64,000 nt of DNA, from the NCBI RefSeq assembly GCF_003449015.1, contig NZ_QRGD01000003.1:186001-250000 (forward strand), given 5' to 3'. The notes under the pieces are model-generated. The model was not told the DNA's origin. It worked only from the letters and a program-made list of their open reading frames with translations, and did not search any database. Of this stretch, positions 1 through 8,161 are shown one piece after another. The translations under genes were made by a program, and so were the position numbers. How positions within the stretch are numbered: the stretch's first letter is position 1; the number at the start of each line of letters is the position of its first letter. The DNA is from Aureibaculum luteum (GTDB taxonomy: Bacteria; Bacteroidota; Bacteroidia; Flavobacteriales; Flavobacteriaceae).

Positions 1-1
1 A

Positions 2-496
2 GAACAAATAGTTTCTACGTTAATGCTAAAAGGAAAATTGGGTGGATTTCATTTTAATGATAGTAAATATGGTGACGATGATTTAACTGTTGGAAGTATA
101 AAACCATATGCTTTGTTTTTAATATTTAATGAGCTCGTTTACGGTATGGAAAATAACCCTCAAAATCCAGATTTAGCTTGGATGATTGATGCCAGCCACA
201 ACATTAAAGATCCTTTAGAAGATTTAATTCAATCATTAGAAGCTATTCAAGAAGCTTACGCAAAAGCTTTACTTGTTGATCAAAAATCATTAAGAACCGC
301 TCAGCAAGAACACGATGTAGTGCGTTGCCAAGAAATAATACAAGAGGCGTACCGTACAGATGTAAGACCATTACTAGAGAAAGCAAGACTAGAAAAAGGA
401 GGTGCCCTACATCCTATTACAGCCTTTAGAGCTTTAAAAGTGAGAAATCAATTACTAAAAGAACGAGGAAAACACACTCAAGCAACTGGTTTATAA
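2..496 (+). CDS. L-rhamnose isomerase-type sugar isomerase, C-terminal part (cut by window start)
   Basis: The frame is open to the left edge, so the start codon lies outside the window; about 164 residues are visible. The segment GFHFNDSKYGDDDL followed by a long helical tail is typical of the C-terminal third of the RhaI-type L-rhamnose/L-ribulose isomerases (xylose-isomerase-like TIM barrel, divalent metal). Known role of the family: cytoplasmic aldose-ketose isomerisation, for example L-rhamnose to L-rhamnulose. The stop is one base before the ATG of the following FGGY kinase, so the two are almost certainly co-transcribed as isomerase plus kinase. The substrate could be a related 6-deoxy sugar or pentose. 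Confidence 0.8.
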   Translation, partial: EQIVSTLMLKGKLGGFHFNDSKYGDDDLTVGSIKPYALFLIFNELVYGMENNPQNPDLAWMIDASHNIKDPLEDLIQSLEAIQEAYAKALLVDQKSLRTAQQEHDVVRCQEIIQEAYRTDVRPLLEKARLEKGGALHPITAFRALKVRNQLLKERGKHTQATGL

Positions 497-497
497 A

Positions 498-1874
498 ATG
501 AAGACCCACGTTACTGCCATATTTGATATCGGAAAAACAAATAAGAAGTTTTTCCTTTTTGATAATGATCACCAAGAAATCTATAGAGAATATATACGTT
601 TTGATGAAATAGAAGATGAGGATGGGCATCCTACAGAAAATTTACCTGCCTTACAAAAATGGTTGAAAGATGTTTTTAACAGAATTTTAGATTCTGAAAA
701 TTACAATATAAAAGCAATTAATTTTTCGACCTATGGTGCAAGTATTGTTTATTTAGATAAAAATGGCAACGTACTTACCCCCCTTTATAATTATACTAAA
801 CCCATTGATGATAAAATCATAAATGATTTCTATAAAAAGTACGGTCCCGAAGAAACTTTTACTACGGAAACAGGCTCACCTAAATCAGGAATGTTAAACT
901 CAGGAATGCAATTGTATTGGATAAAGCAAACGAGACCCGATGTTTATAAGCACGTAAAATACGCATTACATTTTCCACAATATTTAAGCTTTATATTTAC
1001 AGGTATCCCTCTAAGTGAATACACAAGCATAGGTTGTCACACTTCGTTATGGAATTACGAGACGAAAGACTATCACAAATGGGTCTACGAAGAAGAAATT
1101 GATAAAATATTACCTCCTATCGTATCTACAGAAACGAGTATTAATATGAACTACAATGGCAAACGCATTAAAATTGGCGTTGGTATTCATGATAGTTCTT
1201 CAGCACTACTTCCTTATGTGAGAAGCATCAAAAAGCCCTTTATTTTAGTTTCAACCGGCACTTGGAGTATCTCATTAAATCCACACGCCACTAACCCGAA
1301 ACTTACTGAGAAAGAGGTTGAAAACGAGTGCATAAACTATATGCGTATTAATGGTAAGGCTGTAAAATCATCTCGTATTTTTTTAGGAAACGAATATAAA
1401 ATTCAAGTTCAAAAGTTAGCGAAGCATTATAATGTTGCGTCTGATTATCATAAAACAGTCGACTTTAGCTATAATTTATACACTAAAATTGTAGCTGATT
1501 TTGAACATTTATTTTTTTGGGAATCGTTGACTACTGAAACAATGCCTAAAAAAACTAAATTACCTTACGATAATTTTGAATTGGCCTATCACCATTTAAT
1601 TACCGAATTGGTAATTTTACAAGTTGAAAGTATAAAAACAGTTATTGGAAACGATAAAATAAAACGCTTATATGTTGACGGAGGGTTTACAGACAATGAT
1701 GTCTTTATCCGGTTATTATCACATTATTTACGTGATATGAAATTAAAAACGACGACGTCATCATTAGGATCTGCTTTAGGAGCCGCTATAGCCATTTCAG
1801 ATTCTAAATTAAACTCAAAATTTTTGAAGGATAATTATTCCTTGAAAAAGCACGTGCCATTTATAATTAAGTAA
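498..1874 (+). CDS. FGGY-family carbohydrate kinase (rhamnulokinase-like)
   Basis: A 458-residue protein with the FGGY/actin-like ATPase layout. The N-terminal phosphate motif is AIFDIGKTNKKFFLFD (about residues 8-23). A second glycine-rich segment is VSTGTWSISLNP near residue 250, and the adenosine-side motif VDGGFTDNDVF is near residue 395. There is no signal peptide, so it is cytoplasmic. Its ATG begins two bases after the isomerase stop codon, which fits phosphorylation of the ketose made by that enzyme (L-rhamnulose is the best guess). FGGY subfamilies are hard to separate by eye; fuculokinase or xylulokinase-like activity is possible. It appears to be the last gene of a sugar-catabolic operon entering from the left. 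Confidence 0.8.
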   Translation: MKTHVTAIFDIGKTNKKFFLFDNDHQEIYREYIRFDEIEDEDGHPTENLPALQKWLKDVFNRILDSENYNIKAINFSTYGASIVYLDKNGNVLTPLYNYTKPIDDKIINDFYKKYGPEETFTTETGSPKSGMLNSGMQLYWIKQTRPDVYKHVKYALHFPQYLSFIFTGIPLSEYTSIGCHTSLWNYETKDYHKWVYEEEIDKILPPIVSTETSINMNYNGKRIKIGVGIHDSSSALLPYVRSIKKPFILVSTGTWSISLNPHATNPKLTEKEVENECINYMRINGKAVKSSRIFLGNEYKIQVQKLAKHYNVASDYHKTVDFSYNLYTKIVADFEHLFFWESLTTETMPKKTKLPYDNFELAYHHLITELVILQVESIKTVIGNDKIKRLYVDGGFTDNDVFIRLLSHYLRDMKLKTTTSSLGSALGAAIAISDSKLNSKFLKDNYSLKKHVPFIIK

Positions 1875-1929
1875 TAGTAAAATGCAACTTGGAAATGGTC
1901 GATTACTAAAACCTCAACTTTTCAAAATA

Positions 1930-1950
1930 GTTAAGTACAATCTACTTAAC
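1930..1950. terminator. Hairpin between convergent genes
   Basis: Perfect 8-bp inverted repeat GTTAAGTA / TACTTAAC with a 5-base loop. It lies between the kinase stop and the stop of the convergent EamA gene. On the plus side a T-rich run (CTTCTTTTT) follows a few bases later. It may serve both directions. Confidence 0.5.
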
Positions 1951-1951
1951 A

Positions 1952-2785
1952 TCAACTTCTTTTTACGACTAAAACATTAAGTACAAGACTTATTACAATT
2001 AAAGTAATACCTAAAACACTTAGTAAAGTATAGCCTTCATGGAACCAAATTACACCTGCAATCATTGTAAAACCTACCTCAATATATTTTAAGGGTGCAA
2101 CCAACCTCGTTTCCGATTGCTGCATTGCTTTGGTCATATAAATCTGCCCAAAATATCCGGAAACCCCTAAACTCAATAACATAAGCCACTCCCATCCTTC
2201 TGGTGTAATCCAGTAATTAATACACAGCACTCCACTAACTAAAAATGCTAGTGTCATAAAATAATTAACGACTACCATCGGATGGTCCTTATTTCCAATT
2301 AATCGTATAAGCACAAACACAAGTCCCGTAAAAATTGCAGAAAGTAATGCAAAAACATACCCGAGTCCGAAACTACTAAAATCAAAACCCTTTAACATCA
2401 GTACACCAACAAATGCTGTTAGAAAAAATAACCATTGGATTGGCTTAATTCGTTCTTTCAAAATAAATAACGCGAATACAGCAGCAAAAATTGGAGCAAT
2501 ATATCGTATTGAAACAGCCGATCCTGTTGACAGTAACTTCAATGAAGAAAAGAACAATATCATGGCTATTAAACCAATGACACTCCTCAAAAGTAAGAGC
2601 TTCACTCTATTGCCAACAATAGGAATTTTCTTTTTTATCAAAAATGGATAGGTAAAAAACAACGACCCCAAGGCCCTGAAAAACACTATTTGATATACAT
2701 TAAATTTCCCTAAATACTTCACACCTATATTTAACATTGCAAATGCTAAGGCACTAATTATCATAAATTGAATTGCTTTTTTCAA
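1952..2785 (-). CDS. EamA/DMT-family membrane permease
   Basis: A 277-residue, almost entirely hydrophobic protein that can be divided into about ten membrane segments in two similar halves, as in the EamA (DUF6, RhaT-like) drug/metabolite transporters. The early segment (YLGKFNVYQIVFFRALGS) and the repeat-half segment near residue 145-165 match the usual EamA pattern. It sits in the inner membrane and the substrate cannot be read from the sequence. It is convergent with the FGGY kinase and divergent from the AraC regulator, and it is probably monocistronic. A link to polysaccharide use is not shown. Confidence 0.8.
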   Translation of the reverse strand: MKKAIQFMIISALAFAMLNIGVKYLGKFNVYQIVFFRALGSLFFTYPFLIKKKIPIVGNRVKLLLLRSVIGLIAMILFFSSLKLLSTGSAVSIRYIAPIFAAVFALFILKERIKPIQWLFFLTAFVGVLMLKGFDFSSFGLGYVFALLSAIFTGLVFVLIRLIGNKDHPMVVVNYFMTLAFLVSGVLCINYWITPEGWEWLMLLSLGVSGYFGQIYMTKAMQQSETRLVAPLKYIEVGFTMIAGVIWFHEGYTLLSVLGITLIVISLVLNVLVVKRS

Positions 2786-3231
2786 AAAAAAGGTGATTTG
2801 TTAAATTATATAATCGCAAAAGTATTGGAATTTATTGAATGTTGCTAAACGTATAACACTTCTTATTAATTTAGAACATATTGATGTTCAAAATCCACTT
2901 ATCAATTAAATTACTTCAAATAGAAAACTAGAGCTTAACAATTCATTTAACACTTTTAATCAAATGCCACTCTTTAAATAGCAAAACACCGGTATTAATT
3001 CACAAACCTTCAAGACAAACAAATAGACTTATATTCAGCTTAAATTGTCAAAAAAATAATATTTCTACGAATACTATAAACTATTCAAGAAACAGAACAC
3101 GTAAATATTAAGAAAATAGCATTAAAAATATTTGATATTATCAATAAAAACAGATCTAAAGCAACACTTTCAAATATAAATCGTAATTTGTCATTTTATA
3201 GATATTATATTACCATTTACAATTAAATATT
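2786..3231. other. Divergent intergenic region EamA / AraC
   Basis: 446 bases, strongly AT-rich, with no convincing open frame. It must carry the promoters of both flanking genes. The notable element is TTGATA-T-TATCAA at 3132-3144, annotated separately. I see no clean -33/-7 promoter pair. Confidence 0.6.
3132..3144. promoter_or_regulatory. Palindrome TTGATA-T-TATCAA upstream of AraC gene
   Basis: A perfect inverted repeat of six bases each side of one T, about 90 bases before the AraC start. Its half-sites are the same hexamers that form the larger inverted repeats upstream of three mannanase units, but with a spacer of 1 instead of 6. It could be an autoregulatory site. The hexamer is common in AT-rich DNA, so this is tentative. 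Confidence 0.3.
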
Positions 3232-4104
3232 ATGTATAAAGACATTCATAGAGAAATAACACCTTTGGCCGCAGAAGATAGTTTTTTGGTTTTTGACCGC
3301 GTTAAAGACGACTTCGACTTTCCAATTCATTTCCATCCTGAATATGAATTAAATTTCATTCACAATGGAAAAGGAGTAAGACGAGTTGTTGGTGATAGTT
3401 TAGAAGAAATTGATGACCTTGAACTTGTTTTAGTGGGCCCAAATTTATCACATGGCTGGGAGCTCTATCATTGTGATAAAAAAGAGATTCATGAGATAAC
3501 TATTCAATTTCACGATGACTTATTTGATTCAAAAATGTTATCTCGAAGGATTTTCAAACCTATAAAAGACCTCTTTAATCGTGCAAATCATGGGATTCTT
3601 TTTTCAAAAAAAATTACTCAAGACTTAATGCCCAGAATCTTAAAACTATCTAAAATTGATAGTATAGATTATTTTCTGGAATTGATTTCTATTTTACATG
3701 ACTTGGCAAACTCAAGAAATCAGCGACTACTTTCTACCTATATATCACAAAATGAAAATTTCGAAAACAGTAAAAAAATAAAAAAAGTATATGAATATGT
3801 TCAGGCAAATTTTGAACGAAAAATCACACTTAACGAGATTTCCGAACTTGCAAACATGAGTGCCGTTTCCTTTAACAGATTTATAAAAAAACGCACAGGA
3901 AAAACTTTTGTAGAGTACACTAATGACACACGTATTAGCTATGCCACTAGATGGTTGATAGAAACGGACTTAAGTATTGGAGAAATTGCATTTAAATGCG
4001 GCTTTAATAATATAGCCAACTTTAATCGAGTCTTCAAAAAAGTTAAAGACTGTACCCCTAGCGAGTACAAAGAAGAATTTGAAGGTATTAAAAGAGTTTT
4101 ATAA
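3232..4104 (+). CDS. AraC-family transcriptional regulator with N-terminal cupin
   Basis: 290 residues. The N-terminal half (about 20-110) is cupin-like, with FPIHFHPEYELNFIHNG and a later glycine/proline turn, as expected for a sugar-sensing AraC protein. The C-terminal ~100 residues form the double helix-turn-helix domain, with KKIKKVYEYVQANFERKI starting the first unit and the hallmark GFNNIANFNRVFKKVKDCTPSEYK at the end. It is cytoplasmic and DNA-binding. It stands directly upstream of the esterase/GH1 operon in the same direction and is the only regulator visible for the mannan part of the window. Activation of those genes in response to a sugar is inferred. Confidence 0.9.
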   Translation: MYKDIHREITPLAAEDSFLVFDRVKDDFDFPIHFHPEYELNFIHNGKGVRRVVGDSLEEIDDLELVLVGPNLSHGWELYHCDKKEIHEITIQFHDDLFDSKMLSRRIFKPIKDLFNRANHGILFSKKITQDLMPRILKLSKIDSIDYFLELISILHDLANSRNQRLLSTYISQNENFENSKKIKKVYEYVQANFERKITLNEISELANMSAVSFNRFIKKRTGKTFVEYTNDTRISYATRWLIETDLSIGEIAFKCGFNNIANFNRVFKKVKDCTPSEYKEEFEGIKRVL

Positions 4105-4196
4105 CTTAAGTTTTGTTTTAATAATATCACAATTTGATAAATAATTTTAAGTGGAATTTAGTGATTTAGCATAACTTTATAGTTTAAAACTTCTAC

Positions 4197-5294
4197 ATGT
4201 TTAACAAAATATATCTTCTCATTTTTTTTATTGCAATAGCTGGATGCCAACAACAAAAGAACAAAACGACATTTTACAAAACAAATAATCACTTTTTATC
4301 TTATCAAGGTAGAACTGAAATAATAAATGACAGCACTATAGCTTTAATTACATCTGGAGCTTCCGTGACATCTACTTTTAAAGGAACCTTTTGCAACGTT
4401 TATTTAAAAGGAGAGTTTGAACCGTATAATTATGTAACCGTAGAAATAGATGGCAATTATAGTGGACGCATAAAAATAAAAAGCGACTCAATAAGACCTT
4501 ATACCATAAAAATTCCTAAAACCGACAAAGAACACTCACTTCGAATTTTTAAAACTACAGAAGCCACTAGTGGAGCAATACTATTTGGAGGCATTGAAGT
4601 AAACGAACTTGTAAAAAACACAAAAACGAATAAAATAAAGATAGCATTCATTGGCGACTCAATTACCTGTGGTGCCGCATCAGACACTAGCGAAAACCCA
4701 TGTGGCTCGGGCTCATATATAGATCAACACAATGCATATATGTCTTACGGACCAAGAGTTGCACGGGCCTTACAAGCAGATTTTATACTAAATTCTGTGT
4801 CAGGAATAGGAATCTACAGAAATTGGAATGATGAAAATATCGAAGAACCTATCATGCCTCAAGTATATGAAAATCTATATATGAATCTTGATACTTCCAA
4901 ACCTTATAGTTTTAATTACAAACCAGATATTATTAGCATATGCCTTGGAACAAACGACATGTCTAATGGTGATGGCATAAAAATGCGATTGCCTTTTAAT
5001 AAAGAAAAATTTATTTCGAATTATATTAATTTTCTAAAAATGGTGATTTCGCACCAACCTGAAGCAAAAATTGTAGTATTAAATAGCCCAATGATTGAAG
5101 GTGAAAATAACGACCTACTCGTTTCATGTTTAAAAAGCATCCAAAATTACTTTCTTACAAATAAAAAAAAGGAAATATTACTTTTTGAATTTGATAAAAT
5201 CTATAACCATGGATGCTCTACACATCCTAATACTGATGAGCACAAAGAAATGGCAGAAAAATTAATACCATTTTTTAAAAATATATTAAATTAA
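4197..5294 (+). CDS. CE2-like acetyl-esterase lipoprotein (SGNH hydrolase)
   Basis: 365 residues. The N-terminus has a short hydrophobic stretch ending in the lipobox AIAGC (Cys17), so it is an exported lipoprotein. Residues about 30-135 form a small beta-sandwich; 145-365 are an SGNH/GDSL hydrolase with block I IAFIGDSITCG (Ser155), a Gly block GIGIYRNW, the Asn block CLGTNDMSNG and a C-terminal STHPNTDEH (His343). Jelly-roll plus SGNH is the layout of carbohydrate esterase family 2, which removes O-acetyl groups from xylan and glucomannan. It is the first gene of the +strand group after the AraC regulator. Deacetylation of glucomannan is inferred from the neighbouring mannanases. Confidence 0.82.
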   Translation: MFNKIYLLIFFIAIAGCQQQKNKTTFYKTNNHFLSYQGRTEIINDSTIALITSGASVTSTFKGTFCNVYLKGEFEPYNYVTVEIDGNYSGRIKIKSDSIRPYTIKIPKTDKEHSLRIFKTTEATSGAILFGGIEVNELVKNTKTNKIKIAFIGDSITCGAASDTSENPCGSGSYIDQHNAYMSYGPRVARALQADFILNSVSGIGIYRNWNDENIEEPIMPQVYENLYMNLDTSKPYSFNYKPDIISICLGTNDMSNGDGIKMRLPFNKEKFISNYINFLKMVISHQPEAKIVVLNSPMIEGENNDLLVSCLKSIQNYFLTNKKKEILLFEFDKIYNHGCSTHPNTDEHKEMAEKLIPFFKNILN

Positions 5295-5349
5295 TCTTTT
5301 GAAATCTCTACAAATTAAAATGATCACCACTAACCTTAAATCATTAAAT

Positions 5350-6720
5350 ATGAAAAAACATTTATTATATATTTTCTTAATCGCTTCGCAAATAGCATTT
5401 GCTGACGTCAGGCTACCAAGCATATTTACAGACCATATGGTATTGCAGCAAAAAAGTGAAGTTAAACTCTGGGGATGGTCGGACCCTGATGAAGAAATTG
5501 TCATAACACCCTCTTGGAGTGCTACAGAATATAAAGTTAAAGGATCTAACCAAGCGTATTGGGAAACTATTATTACAACTCCATCTGCTGGAGGACCTTT
5601 TACAATATCCATCAATGGCAATAACACACTAATTCTTAATGATATTTTAATTGGTGAGGTCTGGCTGTGTTCTGGGCAATCTAACATGGAAATGTCTGCA
5701 GCATGGGGTATTGAAAATGGTGATGAGGAAGTAAAAACTGCCAATCAATCAACTATTCGATTTTATACCGCACCAAAAATTAGTGCAAAATTTCCACAAC
5801 TGAATATTGTTTCACAATGGGAAGTTTGCAGTCCTATTTCCATGAAAAAAAATAGTGCTTTAGCTTATTTTTTCGCAAAAAGATTGCAAGAAGTGGATCC
5901 AGATGTACCCGTAGGGCTAATTATTTCAGCTTGGGGAGGCACACCAGCTGAAACTTGGATGCCTGAAGAAGTAATTAACAACGATACACTATTGTTAAAA
6001 ACCGCAAATTCATTAAAACCAGTACCTTGGGGACCAGTAGAACCAGCCAGAACTTTTAACGCGATGATAAACCCGTTGATAGACTACACAATTGCAGGTG
6101 CATTATGGTATCAAGGAGAAGCAAATGTCGGTTCTAATAATTATACCCATACACTTACAGCATTAATTAAGTCTTGGCGTGATTTATGGAAAAATGACTT
6201 TCCATTCTATATTGTTCAAATTGCACCGTATCAATATGGTGAAAATAACTTTAATGGTGCCATAATACGAGATGCTCAACGCATTGTATCTATGGAAATC
6301 CCAAATACCGATATGGTTGTAACTAGTGATATTTCAACTATAGATGACATACATCCTAAAGATAAAAAAACGGTTGGAATACGGTTAGCAAACTTAGCTT
6401 TGACAAAACATTACAAAAAGAATAATGACTTGGTAAATGGCCCATCATTCAAAAAAATTAGCGTTACTAAAAATAAAGTAAATGTCTATTTTGACTATGC
6501 AGAAGGACTGTACTTTAGTAATAAGCAACTATTATTTGAAGTAGCTGGTGATGATGGTGAGTTTTACCATGCCAAAGCCAAAATTTTTAAGGAAACCATA
6601 AAGGTTTCATCTAAAAAAGTAAAACATCCAACAAAAGTAAGATTTGCATGGGGCAACACCGTACAATCAAATTTATTTAACAAAGCAAATCTACCTGCTT
6701 CAACTTTTATAACAAAATAG
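5350..6720 (+). CDS. Sialate O-acetylesterase-like carbohydrate esterase (SASA domain)
   Basis: I take the ATG at 5350 because it starts a normal signal peptide (MKKHLLYIFLIASQIAFA); a TTG-initiated extension from 5299 would bury it. The 456-residue product begins with the IFTDHMVLQQ segment found in this family, then a small beta domain. The SGNH-type nucleophile motif LCSGQSNMEMS follows (Ser about 111), then LWYQGEANV and DDIHPKD near the C-terminus, which supplies the catalytic His. Relatives deacetylate sialic acids, but in plant-polysaccharide loci they act as acetylxylan or acetylmannan esterases. It follows the CE2-like gene by about 55 bases, which suggests two deacetylases of different regioselectivity. 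Confidence 0.85.
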   Translation: MKKHLLYIFLIASQIAFADVRLPSIFTDHMVLQQKSEVKLWGWSDPDEEIVITPSWSATEYKVKGSNQAYWETIITTPSAGGPFTISINGNNTLILNDILIGEVWLCSGQSNMEMSAAWGIENGDEEVKTANQSTIRFYTAPKISAKFPQLNIVSQWEVCSPISMKKNSALAYFFAKRLQEVDPDVPVGLIISAWGGTPAETWMPEEVINNDTLLLKTANSLKPVPWGPVEPARTFNAMINPLIDYTIAGALWYQGEANVGSNNYTHTLTALIKSWRDLWKNDFPFYIVQIAPYQYGENNFNGAIIRDAQRIVSMEIPNTDMVVTSDISTIDDIHPKDKKTVGIRLANLALTKHYKKNNDLVNGPSFKKISVTKNKVNVYFDYAEGLYFSNKQLLFEVAGDDGEFYHAKAKIFKETIKVSSKKVKHPTKVRFAWGNTVQSNLFNKANLPASTFITK

Positions 6721-6731
6721 ACAATTAACGT

Positions 6732-8108
6732 ATGATAAAATTTTCAAATGATTTTGTATGGGGTACGGCCACCTCTTCCTACCAAATAGAAGGTGCACAT
6801 AACATTGACGGAAAAGGACCATCAATATGGGACGCTTTTTGTACCATCCCTAATCGCATAAAAAATGGAGAAAATGCAAATCAAGCCATAGACCATTATC
6901 ATAATTACAAGGAAGATGTTGCCTTATTAAAATCTCAAGGATTTACCGCCTATCGCTTTTCCATTTCCTGGTCTAGAATTATGCCAGAAGGGAAAGGAAA
7001 AATCAATGAAGAAGGCATCCTCTTTTATAATAATTTAATTGATGAATTGTTAGCTAATGATATAACTCCTTGGGTAACCTTATATCATTGGGACTTACCT
7101 TTAGCTCTTCAAATGGAAAATGATGGATGGTTAAATCCAGATATTACTTGCTACTTTGAAGCTTACGCAAAAGTGTGTTTTAAACGTTTTGGTGATCGTG
7201 TTAAAAACTGGATAACACTTAACGAACCATGGGTGGTTTCTATCTTAGGCTATGGTCAAGGTGTTTTCGCACCAGGCAGAGTTTCTAATTCAGAACCATA
7301 TTTGGTAGGTCATCATTTATTATTAGCACATGCCCATGCTGTGAATTTATACAAAACGGAATTTGCACATCAAAATGGTATAATAGGAATTACAAATAAT
7401 TGCGATTGGAGAGAACCACTTACAGATAAACCTGAAGACATTGAAGCTGCCCAGCGTGCTCTTTTATTTTTTATTGGCTGGTTTGCAGATCCTATTTACT
7501 TAGGAGATTATCCTAAAGTAATGAAAGATAGACTTGGAGATAGACTGCCTAAATTTACAGTAGACGAAAAAAAATTGATTAAAAACTCTTCAGATTTTTT
7601 TGGACTTAATCATTACACCACGATGTACGCTGCTCAAGATGATAACAAAGACGTAAAAAGTAGCGTTTATGGCAATGGAGGTATTTCTGAAGATCAAGAT
7701 GTACTACTAACGCAAGATGAATCATGGCCTCTAACAGAATTTAATTGGGCAGTTGTGCCTTGGGGTTGTTATAAATTACTTGACTGGATTAGTAAACGAT
7801 ATGACAATCCTGATATTTATATTACGGAAAATGGATTTGCCTGTGACGACAAATTAGAAAATGGGGAAATAAATGACACTGACAGATTAGATTATTACAG
7901 ACAATATCTAGAGGCTTGCAATAAGGCAATTGAGAACGGAATAAAACTAAAAGGATATTTTGCATGGAGTCTCTTTGATAATTTCGAATGGGCCTCGGGC
8001 TATTCTATCCGATTTGGAATAAACTTTATAGATTATAAAACGCTTAAAAGAATTCCTAAAGCTTCCGCTTTATGGTTTAAAAAAATCATTAAAAATAAAG
8101 GTTGGTAA
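6732..8108 (+). CDS. Glycoside hydrolase family 1 (beta-glucosidase/beta-mannosidase)
   Basis: 458 residues, a full-length GH1 (alpha/beta)8 barrel. Visible are the N-terminal signature FVWGTATSSYQIEGA (8-22), the acid/base motif TLNEPW (Glu165) and the nucleophile motif YITENGF (Glu366). Aglycone-side residues FDNFEWASGY sit near the C-terminus. There is no signal peptide, so it is cytoplasmic and probably cleaves imported beta-1,4-linked di- or oligosaccharides. In a glucomannan locus both beta-glucosidase and beta-mannosidase activity are plausible, and the sequence alone does not decide. It starts 11 bases after the preceding esterase, so they share a transcript. Confidence 0.92.
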   Translation: MIKFSNDFVWGTATSSYQIEGAHNIDGKGPSIWDAFCTIPNRIKNGENANQAIDHYHNYKEDVALLKSQGFTAYRFSISWSRIMPEGKGKINEEGILFYNNLIDELLANDITPWVTLYHWDLPLALQMENDGWLNPDITCYFEAYAKVCFKRFGDRVKNWITLNEPWVVSILGYGQGVFAPGRVSNSEPYLVGHHLLLAHAHAVNLYKTEFAHQNGIIGITNNCDWREPLTDKPEDIEAAQRALLFFIGWFADPIYLGDYPKVMKDRLGDRLPKFTVDEKKLIKNSSDFFGLNHYTTMYAAQDDNKDVKSSVYGNGGISEDQDVLLTQDESWPLTEFNWAVVPWGCYKLLDWISKRYDNPDIYITENGFACDDKLENGEINDTDRLDYYRQYLEACNKAIENGIKLKGYFAWSLFDNFEWASGYSIRFGINFIDYKTLKRIPKASALWFKKIIKNKGW

Positions 8109-8161
8109 AACTTTAGATTTGATTTTAGAATACGAGTGAGAACAAATTAAAAACTTCAATT

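Noticed and set aside
3132-3144. FNR/CRP-like site (TTGAT-N3-ATCAA)
   Set aside because: FNR-type sites need a 4-base spacer; the half-sites match the mannan repeats better, so it is listed as a possible regulator site instead.
5286-5744. 152-codon frame on the minus strand over the sialate-esterase-like gene
   Set aside because: It is antisense to conserved esterase motifs (including SGQSNM) and has no recognisable domain.
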